Positions 16,311 to 23,724 of a stretch of DNA of 51,196 nucleotides are shown here, one piece after another. The stretch's first letter is position 1. Each line of letters opens with the position of its first letter. Source of the stretch: Catellatospora paridis. GTDB lineage: Bacteria > Actinomycetota > Actinomycetes > Mycobacteriales > Micromonosporaceae. A program made the translations under genes and the position numbers. Under the pieces are notes generated by a model. The model made no database searches, had not been told where the DNA came from, and worked only from the letters and a program-made list of their open reading frames with translations. The stretch spans positions 1 to 51,196 of the forward strand of contig NZ_ML769327.1 in the NCBI RefSeq assembly GCF_009720365.1, in the 5' to 3' direction.

Positions 16311-17137
16311 GAATCGAGGTTAGCCGGGCGGGCAATGAGTTTGAGCGGTGTGCGGCGGCGCGCCTCGACCGTGGCGGGGTGCTCGGCGACCAGGCCGCGC
16401 TTGTCGCGCTCGGCGCACATCTCGGCCAGCCGGGCGTATGCCTGCTCGCCGACCAGCGCGGTGAGCTCGGGACCGTAGCTGACGTACATCGGTTCGGCGC
16501 CGACGTGCGCGTCCGGCGACGAGGTGCACCACCAGTGCAGCTCGTGCCCGCCCGCGCCCCAGCCGCGCCGGTCGAACTCGCCGATGACCGATACCAGGAT
16601 CTTGGTGTCGTCGGGGCGCTTGACCCACTGCTGGTCCCGGCGGATCGGCAGCTGCCAGCACACGTCGGGCTTGTAGGTCAGCGGGTGCACCCCGTCGCGC
16701 AGCGCCTGGGCGTGCAGCGCGCAGCCGCCCCCGCCAGGGAAGTCCGCGTCGTTGAGGAAGACGCAGGGGCCCTCCTCGCCGTCGGGGCCGTGCTGGATCG
16801 CGGTGCGCCGGGCCGGCTTCTCGTCGTGCAGCTCGTCCAGCTCGGTCCACTTCTCGAAGCCGCGTACGTGGTGCTGCCAGGTGGTCTTGTCCAGGCGTTT
16901 GACCGCGGCCTTGACCCGTTTGACGTCGTCGGCGTCGGTGAAGAAGGCGCCGTGCGAACAGCAGCCCTCATCCTCCCGGCCCGCGATGATGCCCCGGCAG
17001 GCGCTGCCGAACACACAGGTCCAGCGCGACAGCAGCCAGGTCAGGTCGGCGCGGATCAGGTGGGCCGGGTCCGCCGGGTCGGCGAACTCGATCCACTCCC
17101 GCGGGAAGTCCAGCGAAGTCTCGCCCTCATGCTCCAC
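16307..17137 (-). CDS. Conserved cysteine-rich protein (Rv0495c-like by position)
   Basis: 276 residues, soluble. Cysteines cluster as [21 protein letters not shown] and [20 protein letters not shown], with a later [15 protein letters not shown], suggesting a metal or iron-sulfur site like that of YkgJ/DUF3109-type proteins. The place beside and divergent from ppx matches Rv0495c of M. tuberculosis. The GTG start at 17137 lacks a ribosome site but has TAGGCT six bases before it, so the transcript is probably leaderless. The stop overlaps the first mini-ORF as ATGA, tying it to the toxin-antitoxin genes. Function not known to me. Confidence 0.75.
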   Translation of the reverse strand: MEHEGETSLDFPREWIEFADPADPAHLIRADLTWLLSRWTCVFGSACRGIIAGREDEGCCSHGAFFTDADDVKRVKAAVKRLDKTTWQHHVRGFEKWTELDELHDEKPARRTAIQHGPDGEEGPCVFLNDADFPGGGGCALHAQALRDGVHPLTYKPDVCWQLPIRRDQQWVKRPDDTKILVSVIGEFDRRGWGAGGHELHWWCTSSPDAHVGAEPMYVSYGPELTALVGEQAYARLAEMCAERDKRGLVAEHPATVEARRRTPLKLIARPANLDS

Positions 17138-17180
17138 GATCCCAGCCTACGGCGGCGGCGGGCACCGATAACGTAGGCGC
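17138..17180. promoter_or_regulatory. 43-bp divergent region with two leaderless-type promoters
   Basis: On the plus strand TAACGT (17169-17174) ends six bases before the ppx ATG. On the minus strand TAGGCT (17149-17144) ends six bases before the GTG of the cysteine-rich gene. The -35 region of each would overlap the -10 of the other. Confidence 0.5.
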
Positions 17181-18107
17181 ATGCGGCTAGGTGTCCTCGA
17201 TGTCGGATCCAATACAGTTCATCTGCTGGTGGTCGATGCGCACCGCGGTGCCCATCCGTGGCCCGCGCACTCCCAGAAGGAGCGGTTGCGCCTGGCCGAG
17301 CAGCTCGGCGAGGCCGGTGAGCTGACCATCGCCGGGGCGGACGCGCTGGTGAAGGCGTGCGAGCAGGCCAAGACCGCGGCCGAGCAGCAGGGCGCGGAGG
17401 AGCTGATGGCGTTCGCGACCTCGGCGGTCCGCGACGCGACCAACTCGGCCCAGGTCCTGCGCCGGGTGCACGAGGAGACCGGGGTCGAGCTGCGGGTGCT
17501 CTCCGGCGAGGACGAGGCCCGGATGACCTTCCTCGCGGTACGCCGCTGGTTCGGCTGGTCGGCGGGCCGGCTGCTGGTGCTCGACATCGGCGGCGGCTCC
17601 CTGGAGATCGCGGCGGGCATCGACGAGGAGCCCACGGTGGCGGTGTCGCTGCCGCTGGGCGCGGGCCGACTGAGCCGGCGCTGGCTCAAGGCCGACCCGC
17701 CGGGGGCGGCCGAGCTGATTCCGCTGCAGTCCTACGTGGACGAGCAGCTCATGCATCGGGAGCTGGACGGGCTGCGGGGCTGGGAGATCGCCGCGGCGAC
17801 CTCGAAGACGTTCCGGTCGCTGGCCCGGCTGGCCGGTGCCGCGCCCAGCGGGGACGGGCTGTGGGCCCCCCGGGTGCTCACCCTGCAGGGCCTGCACCAG
17901 GTACGCAACTTCATCCAGCGGATCCCGTCGGCGGGTCTGGCCGAACTGGACGGAGTGAGCGCGAGCCGTGCCCACCAGCTGCTTGCCGGGGCGGTTGTGG
18001 CGGAGGCCGCAATGCGCCGGCTGGGCGTCGATGAGCTGCGCATCTGCCCGTGGGCGCTGCGCGAGGGCGTCATCCTGACGCGCCTGGATCAGCTCTCGGC
18101 GGGGTGA
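17181..18107 (+). CDS. ppx: Exopolyphosphatase / pppGpp phosphohydrolase family protein
   Basis: 308 residues, the short actinobacterial form with only the two actin-like domains. Motifs: phosphate loop [12 protein letters not shown] at the start, [10 protein letters not shown], catalytic glutamate region [11 protein letters not shown], and the second phosphate loop [11 protein letters not shown]. It removes terminal phosphate from polyphosphate and may act on (p)ppGpp. It matches Rv0496 in place. Start at the ATG, leaderless by the TAACGT six bases upstream. Confidence 0.9.
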   Translation: MRLGVLDVGSNTVHLLVVDAHRGAHPWPAHSQKERLRLAEQLGEAGELTIAGADALVKACEQAKTAAEQQGAEELMAFATSAVRDATNSAQVLRRVHEETGVELRVLSGEDEARMTFLAVRRWFGWSAGRLLVLDIGGGSLEIAAGIDEEPTVAVSLPLGAGRLSRRWLKADPPGAAELIPLQSYVDEQLMHRELDGLRGWEIAAATSKTFRSLARLAGAAPSGDGLWAPRVLTLQGLHQVRNFIQRIPSAGLAELDGVSASRAHQLLAGAVVAEAAMRRLGVDELRICPWALREGVILTRLDQLSAG

Positions 18108-18127
18108 CCGGGGCTACTCTGGACAAC

Positions 18128-18931
18128 GTGTCCGTTCCCGTGCTCCTGTCCAGCTCGTCCGTCTTTCCCGAGCCCACCGCCGCCGCATTCGAGCTGGCGG
18201 CGTCCCTGGGCTACGACGGGGTCGAGGTCATGGTGTGGACCGACGCGGTGAGCCAGGACGCCGGCGCGCTGCGCGGGCTGTCCCAGCACTACGGCGTGCC
18301 GGTGCTGTCGATCCACGCGCCCTGCCTGCTGGTCACCCAGCGGGTCTGGAGCAGCGACCCGAAGGAGCGGCTGCGCCGCGCGGTGATCCTGGCCGACACC
18401 CTGAGCGCGCCCACGGTCGTGGTGCATCCGCCGTTCACCTGGCAGCGCGACTACGCGCGCGGGTTCGCCGACACGGTGGGCAAGCTGGCGCACCGGCACA
18501 CCGGGGTGCGCATCGCGGTGGAGAACATGTACCCGGTGCGCATGGGCCGCCGCCAGGTCGTGCCGTACCACCCGGGCTGGGACCCGACGGAAGCCGGCTA
18601 CGACTCCTACACGCTGGACCTGTCGCACTGCGCGGCGTCGCGGTCCGACGCCCTGGAGATGGCCGACACGATGGGTGCCGGGCTGGCCCACGTCCACCTG
18701 GGCGACGGCACCGGCGAGGGCCGGGACGAGCATCTGGTGCCCGGCCGCGGCACCCAGCCGTGTGCCCGCCTGCTGGCGGGGCTGGAGCAGCGCGGGTTCA
18801 CCGGCTCGGTGGCGATGGAGGTGGCCACCCGCAAGGCCGGCAGCCGCGCCGCGCGGGAGGCCGACCTGGCCGAGGCGCTGGCGTTCGCGCGTACGCACCT
18901 GGGCGCGGGCGTCGCCCCGACCCGCTCCTGA
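18128..18931 (+). CDS. Sugar phosphate isomerase/epimerase-like TIM-barrel protein
   Basis: 267 residues with the AP-endonuclease-2 / xylose-isomerase-like barrel: [53 protein letters not shown] and SVAMEV follow the usual metal-binding strand ends (His, Glu, Asp, His, Glu). It matches Rv0498, downstream of ppx. GTG at 18128 is preceded by TACTCT ending seven bases before, with no ribosome site, so probably leaderless. Substrate unknown. Confidence 0.82.
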   Translation: MSVPVLLSSSSVFPEPTAAAFELAASLGYDGVEVMVWTDAVSQDAGALRGLSQHYGVPVLSIHAPCLLVTQRVWSSDPKERLRRAVILADTLSAPTVVVHPPFTWQRDYARGFADTVGKLAHRHTGVRIAVENMYPVRMGRRQVVPYHPGWDPTEAGYDSYTLDLSHCAASRSDALEMADTMGAGLAHVHLGDGTGEGRDEHLVPGRGTQPCARLLAGLEQRGFTGSVAMEVATRKAGSRAAREADLAEALAFARTHLGAGVAPTRS

Positions 18932-18936
18932 GCAAG

Positions 18937-18967
18937 AGGGCCGCTCACCCGGAGGGGGAGCGGCCCT
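18937..18967. terminator. Bidirectional terminator between convergent genes
   Basis: AGGGCCGCTC (18937-18946) and GAGCGGCCCT (18958-18967) pair perfectly around an 11-base loop, six bases after the TIM-barrel gene and 16 before the end of the CGNR gene. Confidence 0.8.
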
Positions 18968-18983
18968 TGGCGGAGGAGGCCGG

Positions 18984-19577
18984 TCAGCCGACGGAGGTCA
19001 GGGTGGCCTGCTGGGGGACGGCGGGCTTGAGCTGGGCCTTGGTGTGGGCCAGTTCGGTGACCGCGGCCTTCTTGCGGGCGCGGTGGGCCGCCACGTGCGA
19101 GCGGGTGGCGCAGCGCTCGGAGCAGAAGCGGCGGCAGTTGTTGGACGAGGTGTCGAGGTAGACGTTGCCGCACCGGTCGTCGGCGCAGACACCGAAGCGG
19201 GCGCTGCCGTACTCGCAGAGCCACACGGACAGGCCCCAGACGGCGCCGGCGAGGTACTCGGCGCTGACCGCGGAGCCGCGGCTGGTGACGTGGATGTGCC
19301 AGTTCCCCGACTCGTGGCCGGAGATGCGGGGATGCACCGGATGGGCTTCGAGCAGCGAGTTGAGCTCTTCGACGGCCTCGCGTTCGCGGCCGTGGGCACC
19401 GTGCTCGAAGACCTCGCGCAGGCGGCGTTGTGCCTTGCGGAACGCCTGCAGGTCGCGTTCGGTGGCGTCCTCGCACATCCAGTCCGGCCCCGGCAGGACA
19501 GCGCGGAGCTGGCTCAGGTCGTCCAGCGGCGCGTTGACAAGATCAACAGCCGTTCGGGCGTACGCATCGAAGTTCAC
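18984..19577 (-). CDS. CGNR zinc-finger / ABATE-domain regulator
   Basis: 197 residues. The N-terminal ABATE region starts NFDAYARTAVDLVNAPL, and the C-terminal zinc finger reads FGVCADDRCGNVYLDTS, then NCRRFCSERCATRSHVAAHR, with the CGN motif and four cysteines for zinc. Members are thought to be stress-related transcription regulators. I chose the GTG at 19577 because TACCTT ends exactly six bases before it (leaderless pattern); the GTG at 19595 lies upstream of that -10. An Ala/Lys-rich tail follows the finger. Confidence 0.85.
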   Translation of the reverse strand: MNFDAYARTAVDLVNAPLDDLSQLRAVLPGPDWMCEDATERDLQAFRKAQRRLREVFEHGAHGREREAVEELNSLLEAHPVHPRISGHESGNWHIHVTSRGSAVSAEYLAGAVWGLSVWLCEYGSARFGVCADDRCGNVYLDTSSNNCRRFCSERCATRSHVAAHRARKKAAVTELAHTKAQLKPAVPQQATLTSVG

Positions 19578-19595
19578 CCGACAAAGGTAGTGCAC

Positions 19596-20762
19596 CTACG
19601 GCGTGCGTGGGGTGTCAACATAGTGGGGGATGAACCGGGCGTGACCGTCGGTGATCAGGCTAGTGCTCTCGCGTAGCCCCAGTCCCGCGGCCTCGCCGTC
19701 GATGATCCACGAACCCAGCACCACGTGGTTGCCCGCAAACGACGGCAGCGCACGGAACTCCTGGAAGCAGTGCCCGCCGGTGTCGTAGATACCGTCCGTG
19801 ACCTGCTCACCTGCCGCAGTGACGATCCGCACATTGGCCCCCTCGCGGCCGAGCAGCGGCTTGGCCACGTACTCGGCCATGTCCCGTGGCCCGTCCAGGT
19901 ATGCGGGCAGCAGCAGTTCGTGCTCGGGGTAGAGCTCCCAGAGGACGGCCAGCAGCGCCTTGTTCGACAGCAGCAGCTTCCAGGCCGGCTCGAGCCAGGT
20001 GGTCGGGGTGCCCGGGTCCAACGCGAGCCGACCGTACGGCTCGGCGACCATCCACTCCCACGGGTACAGCTTGAAGATCGTGCTGATCGGGTCGCCGCCG
20101 CTGTCGCGGAAGCGCCGCCCGTCCCAGGCGATGTCGAGCATCGGGGTCACCCGCACGTCCAGGCCCGCCTGGTGCGCGGTGTCGGCCAGGTAGCCGACGG
20201 TCATCAGGTCCTCGAACGTCTCCTCGAGGTTCGACCACGCGAAGTGCACCGGGCCCGGGGCGAAGTCGGGGCCGAGCCTGCGCCAGGCGGCGATGAGGCG
20301 TTCGTGCAGGCTGTTCCACTGGTCCAGGTCCGGCCGGGTGTCGGTGAGCCAGAACCACTGGATGATCGACGCCTCCAGCAGCGAGGTGGGCGTGTCCGCG
20401 TTGTACTCCAGCATCTTCGGCGGGCCGCTGCCGTCGTACCACAGGTCGAACCGGCCGTAGAGGGTCGGCGGCTGCTCCCGCCACACCCGGCGCACCTCGG
20501 GCACGGCCCAGGCCGGGATGCCGAAGTCGGCCCACCGCTCCTGCTCGACCACGTGCCTGGCGGCCACCAGCGACATCCGGTGCAGCTCCTCGGTCGCCTC
20601 CTCCAGCCGCAGCACCTCGTCCAGGGTGAACGAGTAGCAGGCCGACTCGTCCCAGTACGGGGTGGTCGCGCCGTCGTCGAGCTTGGTGTCGGCGTAGAGC
20701 ATGCCCTGCGCCCGGACCGTCTCGCGCCAGTCCGGGCGGGGTTCGACCTGATGCCGCTGCAC
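19596..20762 (-). CDS. Glutathionylspermidine synthase-like ATP-grasp ligase (YgiC/YjfC type)
   Basis: 388 residues, synthetase domain only, no amidase domain. Family motifs: DLWYDGSGPPKMLEYNADTP followed by TSLLEASIIQWFW; AKPLLGREGANVRIV (nucleotide-binding strand); GSWIIDGEAAGLGLRES near the end. Known relatives join an amine to the C-terminal glycine of glutathione; actinobacteria make mycothiol instead, so the true substrate must differ. It starts at GTG six bases after the stop of an 87-residue gene, recalling the ygiB-ygiC pairing in enterobacteria. The neighbour, which ends in Cys-Gly-Gly, is a candidate substrate (inference). Confidence 0.85.
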   Translation of the reverse strand: MQRHQVEPRPDWRETVRAQGMLYADTKLDDGATTPYWDESACYSFTLDEVLRLEEATEELHRMSLVAARHVVEQERWADFGIPAWAVPEVRRVWREQPPTLYGRFDLWYDGSGPPKMLEYNADTPTSLLEASIIQWFWLTDTRPDLDQWNSLHERLIAAWRRLGPDFAPGPVHFAWSNLEETFEDLMTVGYLADTAHQAGLDVRVTPMLDIAWDGRRFRDSGGDPISTIFKLYPWEWMVAEPYGRLALDPGTPTTWLEPAWKLLLSNKALLAVLWELYPEHELLLPAYLDGPRDMAEYVAKPLLGREGANVRIVTAAGEQVTDGIYDTGGHCFQEFRALPSFAGNHVVLGSWIIDGEAAGLGLRESTSLITDGHARFIPHYVDTPRTP

Positions 20763-20768
20763 GTGCGA

Positions 20769-21032
20769 TCAGCCGCCGCAGGAGGCGAGGTGGGTGCCGA
20801 AGCCGCCCGAATCGGGCAGGGCCTCGACCGGGGCCGGGGGTTCGGCCAGCCGGATGCCGGAGCTGCCGGCGGCGAAGACGGTCTGCTGGGGTGAGGGCAT
20901 ACCCGAGCAGTCGTCGTCATCGTCGTCCAGCGCACAGGCCAGGCCGGCGACGAGCAGTACGACCCCACCGATGATCACGGCGGGGGAGCGGAGCGGGTTG
21001 GAGTTCACAGCTGAAGTTTGTAGCCGACGCAT
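20769..21032 (-). CDS. 87-residue membrane peptide ending in Cys-Gly-Gly, paired with the ATP-grasp ligase
   Basis: A short N-terminus, one membrane segment (PAVIIGGVVLLVAGLACA, ~17-34), then a run of six Asp, a Cys and an extracytoplasmic tail of ~45 residues with the motif GGFG and the C-terminus LASCGG. The ATG at 21032 has a strong AAGGAGGGG site five bases upstream. The cysteine at the membrane edge does not fit a good lipobox (Gly at -3). Possible counterpart of YgiB (DUF1190), although much shorter. Function unknown; co-translation with the ligase is likely from the six-base gap. Confidence 0.72.
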   Translation of the reverse strand: MRRLQTSAVNSNPLRSPAVIIGGVVLLVAGLACALDDDDDDCSGMPSPQQTVFAAGSSGIRLAEPPAPVEALPDSGGFGTHLASCGG

Positions 21033-21128
21033 ACAACCCCTCCTTCACCGAGATATCGAGGCGTGTTCTTGTATACATGGGGCAGGAGTCCCGTGAGTCG
21101 CCCGGCACAGGCGGGTTACGCTGCCCTC

Positions 21129-22085
21129 ATGCTTCGCTCCGTGATCCTCGCCGCCGCCCGATCCCAGAAGGTGGAACGGCTCGTAGAGACCGCCCCGATC
21201 AGCCGCGACGTCGTCAGGCGCTTCGTCGCCGGCTCCGGAACCGGCGAGGCGCTCGCCACCACCAGGCAGCTCGCGGACGCCGGACTCTGCATCACCCTGG
21301 ACAACCTGGGCGAGGACACCCTCACCGCCGACCAGGCCAACGCCACCAAGGAGGCGTACCTGGAGCTGCTGGCCGGGCTCGGCCAGGCCGGGCTGACCGC
21401 GCCGAAGGTCGGCGGGGGCGAGGCCGTCACGGTGGCCACCGCCGAGGTCAGCCTGAAGCTGTCCGCCCTCGGCCAGGCCTTCGACGAGCAGCTCGCGGAG
21501 AAGAACGCCCGCGAGATCTGCGAGGCCGCCGCGGCGCTGGGCACCACGGTCACCCTGGACATGGAGGACCACACCACCACCGACTCGACTTTGGACATCC
21601 TGTCCCGGCTGCGCCGCGACCACCCGGGCACGGGCGCGGTGCTGCAGGCGTACCTGCGCCGGACCGAGGGCGACTGCCGGGAGCTGGCCACCGCCGGGTC
21701 GCGGGTGCGGCTGTGCAAGGGCGCGTACAAGGAGCCCGAGCACGTGGCCTACCAGGCCCCGCTGGAGGTGGACAAGTCGTACGTGCGGTGCATGAACATC
21801 CTGATGGCGGGCGAGGGCTACCCGATGCTGGCCACCCACGACCCGCGCCTGATCGCCATCGCGCAGGACCGGGCCCGCTGGTTCGACCGCTCGCCGGACG
21901 AGTTCGAGTTCCAGATGCTCTACGGCATCCGCCCCGAGGAGCAGACCCGTCTGGCCCGGGCCGGGCACACGGTGCGGGTCTATGTGCCCTACGGCACCGA
22001 GTGGTACGGCTACCTGATGCGCCGCCTCGCCGAGCGCCCCGCCAACCTGGCCTTCTTCGGCCGGGCCCTGATCTCGAAGAAGTGA
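21129..22085 (+). CDS. putB: Proline dehydrogenase (monofunctional)
   Basis: 318 residues, FAD-dependent TIM barrel that oxidises proline to pyrroline-5-carboxylate and passes electrons to the respiratory chain. Family sequence: VTLDMEDHTTTDSTLDI, LQAYLRRTEGD, RVRLCKGAYKEP, LATHDPRLIAIA, EFQMLYGIR and VYVPYGTEWYGYLMRRLAE. The ATG at 21129 follows TACGCT by six bases with no ribosome site, so probably leaderless. No pyrroline-5-carboxylate dehydrogenase gene is next to it. In M. tuberculosis proC occupies the comparable part of this block; no proC is seen here. Confidence 0.92.
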   Translation: MLRSVILAAARSQKVERLVETAPISRDVVRRFVAGSGTGEALATTRQLADAGLCITLDNLGEDTLTADQANATKEAYLELLAGLGQAGLTAPKVGGGEAVTVATAEVSLKLSALGQAFDEQLAEKNAREICEAAAALGTTVTLDMEDHTTTDSTLDILSRLRRDHPGTGAVLQAYLRRTEGDCRELATAGSRVRLCKGAYKEPEHVAYQAPLEVDKSYVRCMNILMAGEGYPMLATHDPRLIAIAQDRARWFDRSPDEFEFQMLYGIRPEEQTRLARAGHTVRVYVPYGTEWYGYLMRRLAERPANLAFFGRALISKK

Positions 22086-22133
22086 CCGTCCGGCTGATCA
22101 ACAGGACCGCGCAGGTGGGTAGCGTCCTCGTCC

Positions 22134-23594
22134 GTGAACGCCGAGGACCCCGCCCCCAGCGCTGACGGGTCCCCGCTCCCGCCCGCTCCCGCCCCAGCCG
22201 TGCCCGTCGCGCAGCCCCAGGCTGTCCCGGGGCCGCCGCCCGTACCTGCGGGCTGGGGCGGGCAGCCGGTTCCGGGCGTGCCCTACCCGTACCCCACGCT
22301 GTGGCCGGACCCGGCGCTGCTGCACCGGCCGCGCCGCCGCTGGGGACGGGTGATCGCGCTGGTCGCCACCGGCCTGACGCTGGCCTGCGCCGCCGCGGGC
22401 GGGCTCGCGGTGGTGCTGGTCCCGCCGGTGCTGGAGCAGCTCGCCGCGGCAGGCGGCGGCACGTCCGGCACGGGTGCCCCCAGCCCGCGGCCCGGTGACC
22501 CGCTGAGCGTGCGCCAGGCCTGGGCCAAGGAGCGCATCGACGCGGCGCTCGCCGTGCAGCACAAGGCCCTGCTCGGCGGTGACGAGCGCGGCTACCTGTC
22601 GGTGGTCGAGCCGACCGCGACCGGCGCCCTGGACGGGTTGCGGATCCAGTTCCGCTCGCTGCGCGCGATGCAGGTCGCGGCGTGGAGCGACCGCGGATAC
22701 CAGCCGAGCCCCACCGGCGACGAGTGGACGGTCCGGTTGAGCAGCACCCCGTGCTTCGTCGTCCCCACGTGCCCCGAGTCGCGGACGCCCGCGGTCATGC
22801 GCTGGCGCATCGAGGACGACCGGGCGGTGATGGTCCACTGGGAACCGGGCGAGAAGGACGGCGGCCCGCCCTGGCAGACCGACGAACTCGTCGCGCTGGC
22901 CGGCGCGCGCACCGTGGTCGCGACCACCCCCGTCTACGCCCGGCAACTGCCCACCCTGCTCCGGGAGGCGGAGAACGCCGCGAAGGTCGCCGACCGGTAC
23001 GCCGTCGGCACCGCACCCGTCCGCTACCCGGTGTACTACGCCGACAGCCGCGAGTGGGAGCGCTGGTACGGCGGCAAGCTGCCGGACTGGGTCGGCGGTT
23101 ACGCCCTACAGGTGACCGCGGACCGCTACGAACTCGTCCTCAACGGCGACTACCTCCTGCAGGCGGGCCTGGGCGAGCTGATGCGGCACGAGCTGACGCA
23201 CGCCTCGTCGCTGGCCGGTTCGTCCGGTGGCTACGGCGCCTGGTGGCTGGTGGAGGGCTTGGCCGAGGAGGCCGCGATGAACGGGGCGCAGCCGGCGAGG
23301 TACCCGGCGCTGGACGAGGTGCGCAAGTTCGTGAAGACGTGGCAACGCGACCTCGCGCTCATCGCGCCGGAAGACGACACCCCGGACGGGGAGGTCGCCG
23401 CGCGCTACGGCGTCGCCTACCTCGCGGTGCACCGGCTGGTCGCCCGGTTCGGGTTCGCCAAGGCGATGGCGTTCTTCAAGAACGTGCTGCACCAGCGCCG
23501 GGAGCCGGCGCTGGCCGCGCCGGAGTCGCTCGGCGTGAGCTGGGCGGTGGCGCAGAAGGACCTGGCCGACTACGTGCGCCGTACCGCCCGCTGA
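22134..23594 (+). CDS. Membrane-anchored HELTH metalloprotease-like protein, copy 1
   Basis: 486 residues. A Pro-rich cytoplasmic N-terminus (~60) is followed by a basic stretch (RPRRRWGR), one membrane segment (~72-98) and a large exterior domain. That domain ends in a zincin-like region: MRHELTHASS (HExxH, residues 352-356) and WWLVEGLAEEAA (Glu374), the gluzincin pattern of the peptidase MA-like group. The middle (LDGLRIQFRSLRAMQVAAWS, CFVVPTC) is shared with the next gene. GTG start with TAGCGT eight bases before it. Protease activity is inferred from the motif. Confidence 0.75.
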   Translation: MNAEDPAPSADGSPLPPAPAPAVPVAQPQAVPGPPPVPAGWGGQPVPGVPYPYPTLWPDPALLHRPRRRWGRVIALVATGLTLACAAAGGLAVVLVPPVLEQLAAAGGGTSGTGAPSPRPGDPLSVRQAWAKERIDAALAVQHKALLGGDERGYLSVVEPTATGALDGLRIQFRSLRAMQVAAWSDRGYQPSPTGDEWTVRLSSTPCFVVPTCPESRTPAVMRWRIEDDRAVMVHWEPGEKDGGPPWQTDELVALAGARTVVATTPVYARQLPTLLREAENAAKVADRYAVGTAPVRYPVYYADSREWERWYGGKLPDWVGGYALQVTADRYELVLNGDYLLQAGLGELMRHELTHASSLAGSSGGYGAWWLVEGLAEEAAMNGAQPARYPALDEVRKFVKTWQRDLALIAPEDDTPDGEVAARYGVAYLAVHRLVARFGFAKAMAFFKNVLHQRREPALAAPESLGVSWAVAQKDLADYVRRTAR

Positions 23595-23724
23595 CCGGCG
23601 GCACGAGGGCGGGCTGAAGACGGGCGAATCGGGCGTACGGTCTGGATCGCCCATGCCGCTCATACCGGATTCGACGGCCGTGAGCCCTACCCGTGGCAGC
23701 AACCCGTTGGTAGCCTCCACGTCC

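Larger units (their letters stand above)
16191..16312. repeat. Tandem direct repeat, two perfect 54-bp copies (68-bp period)
   Basis: Positions 16191-16244 and 16259-16312 are identical, separated by 14 bases. On the minus strand each copy carries a start codon, a 15-codon open frame, a GAGGAG ribosome site and the next ATGA junction. Copy 1 supplies the start signals of the antitoxin gene; copy 2 overlaps the end of the cysteine-rich gene. Confidence 0.95.

Noticed and set aside
16191..16312. Insertion sequence ends or a transposon footprint at the 54-bp repeats
   Set aside because: The repeats are direct and tandem, with no terminal inverted repeats or transposase; a simple duplication explains them.
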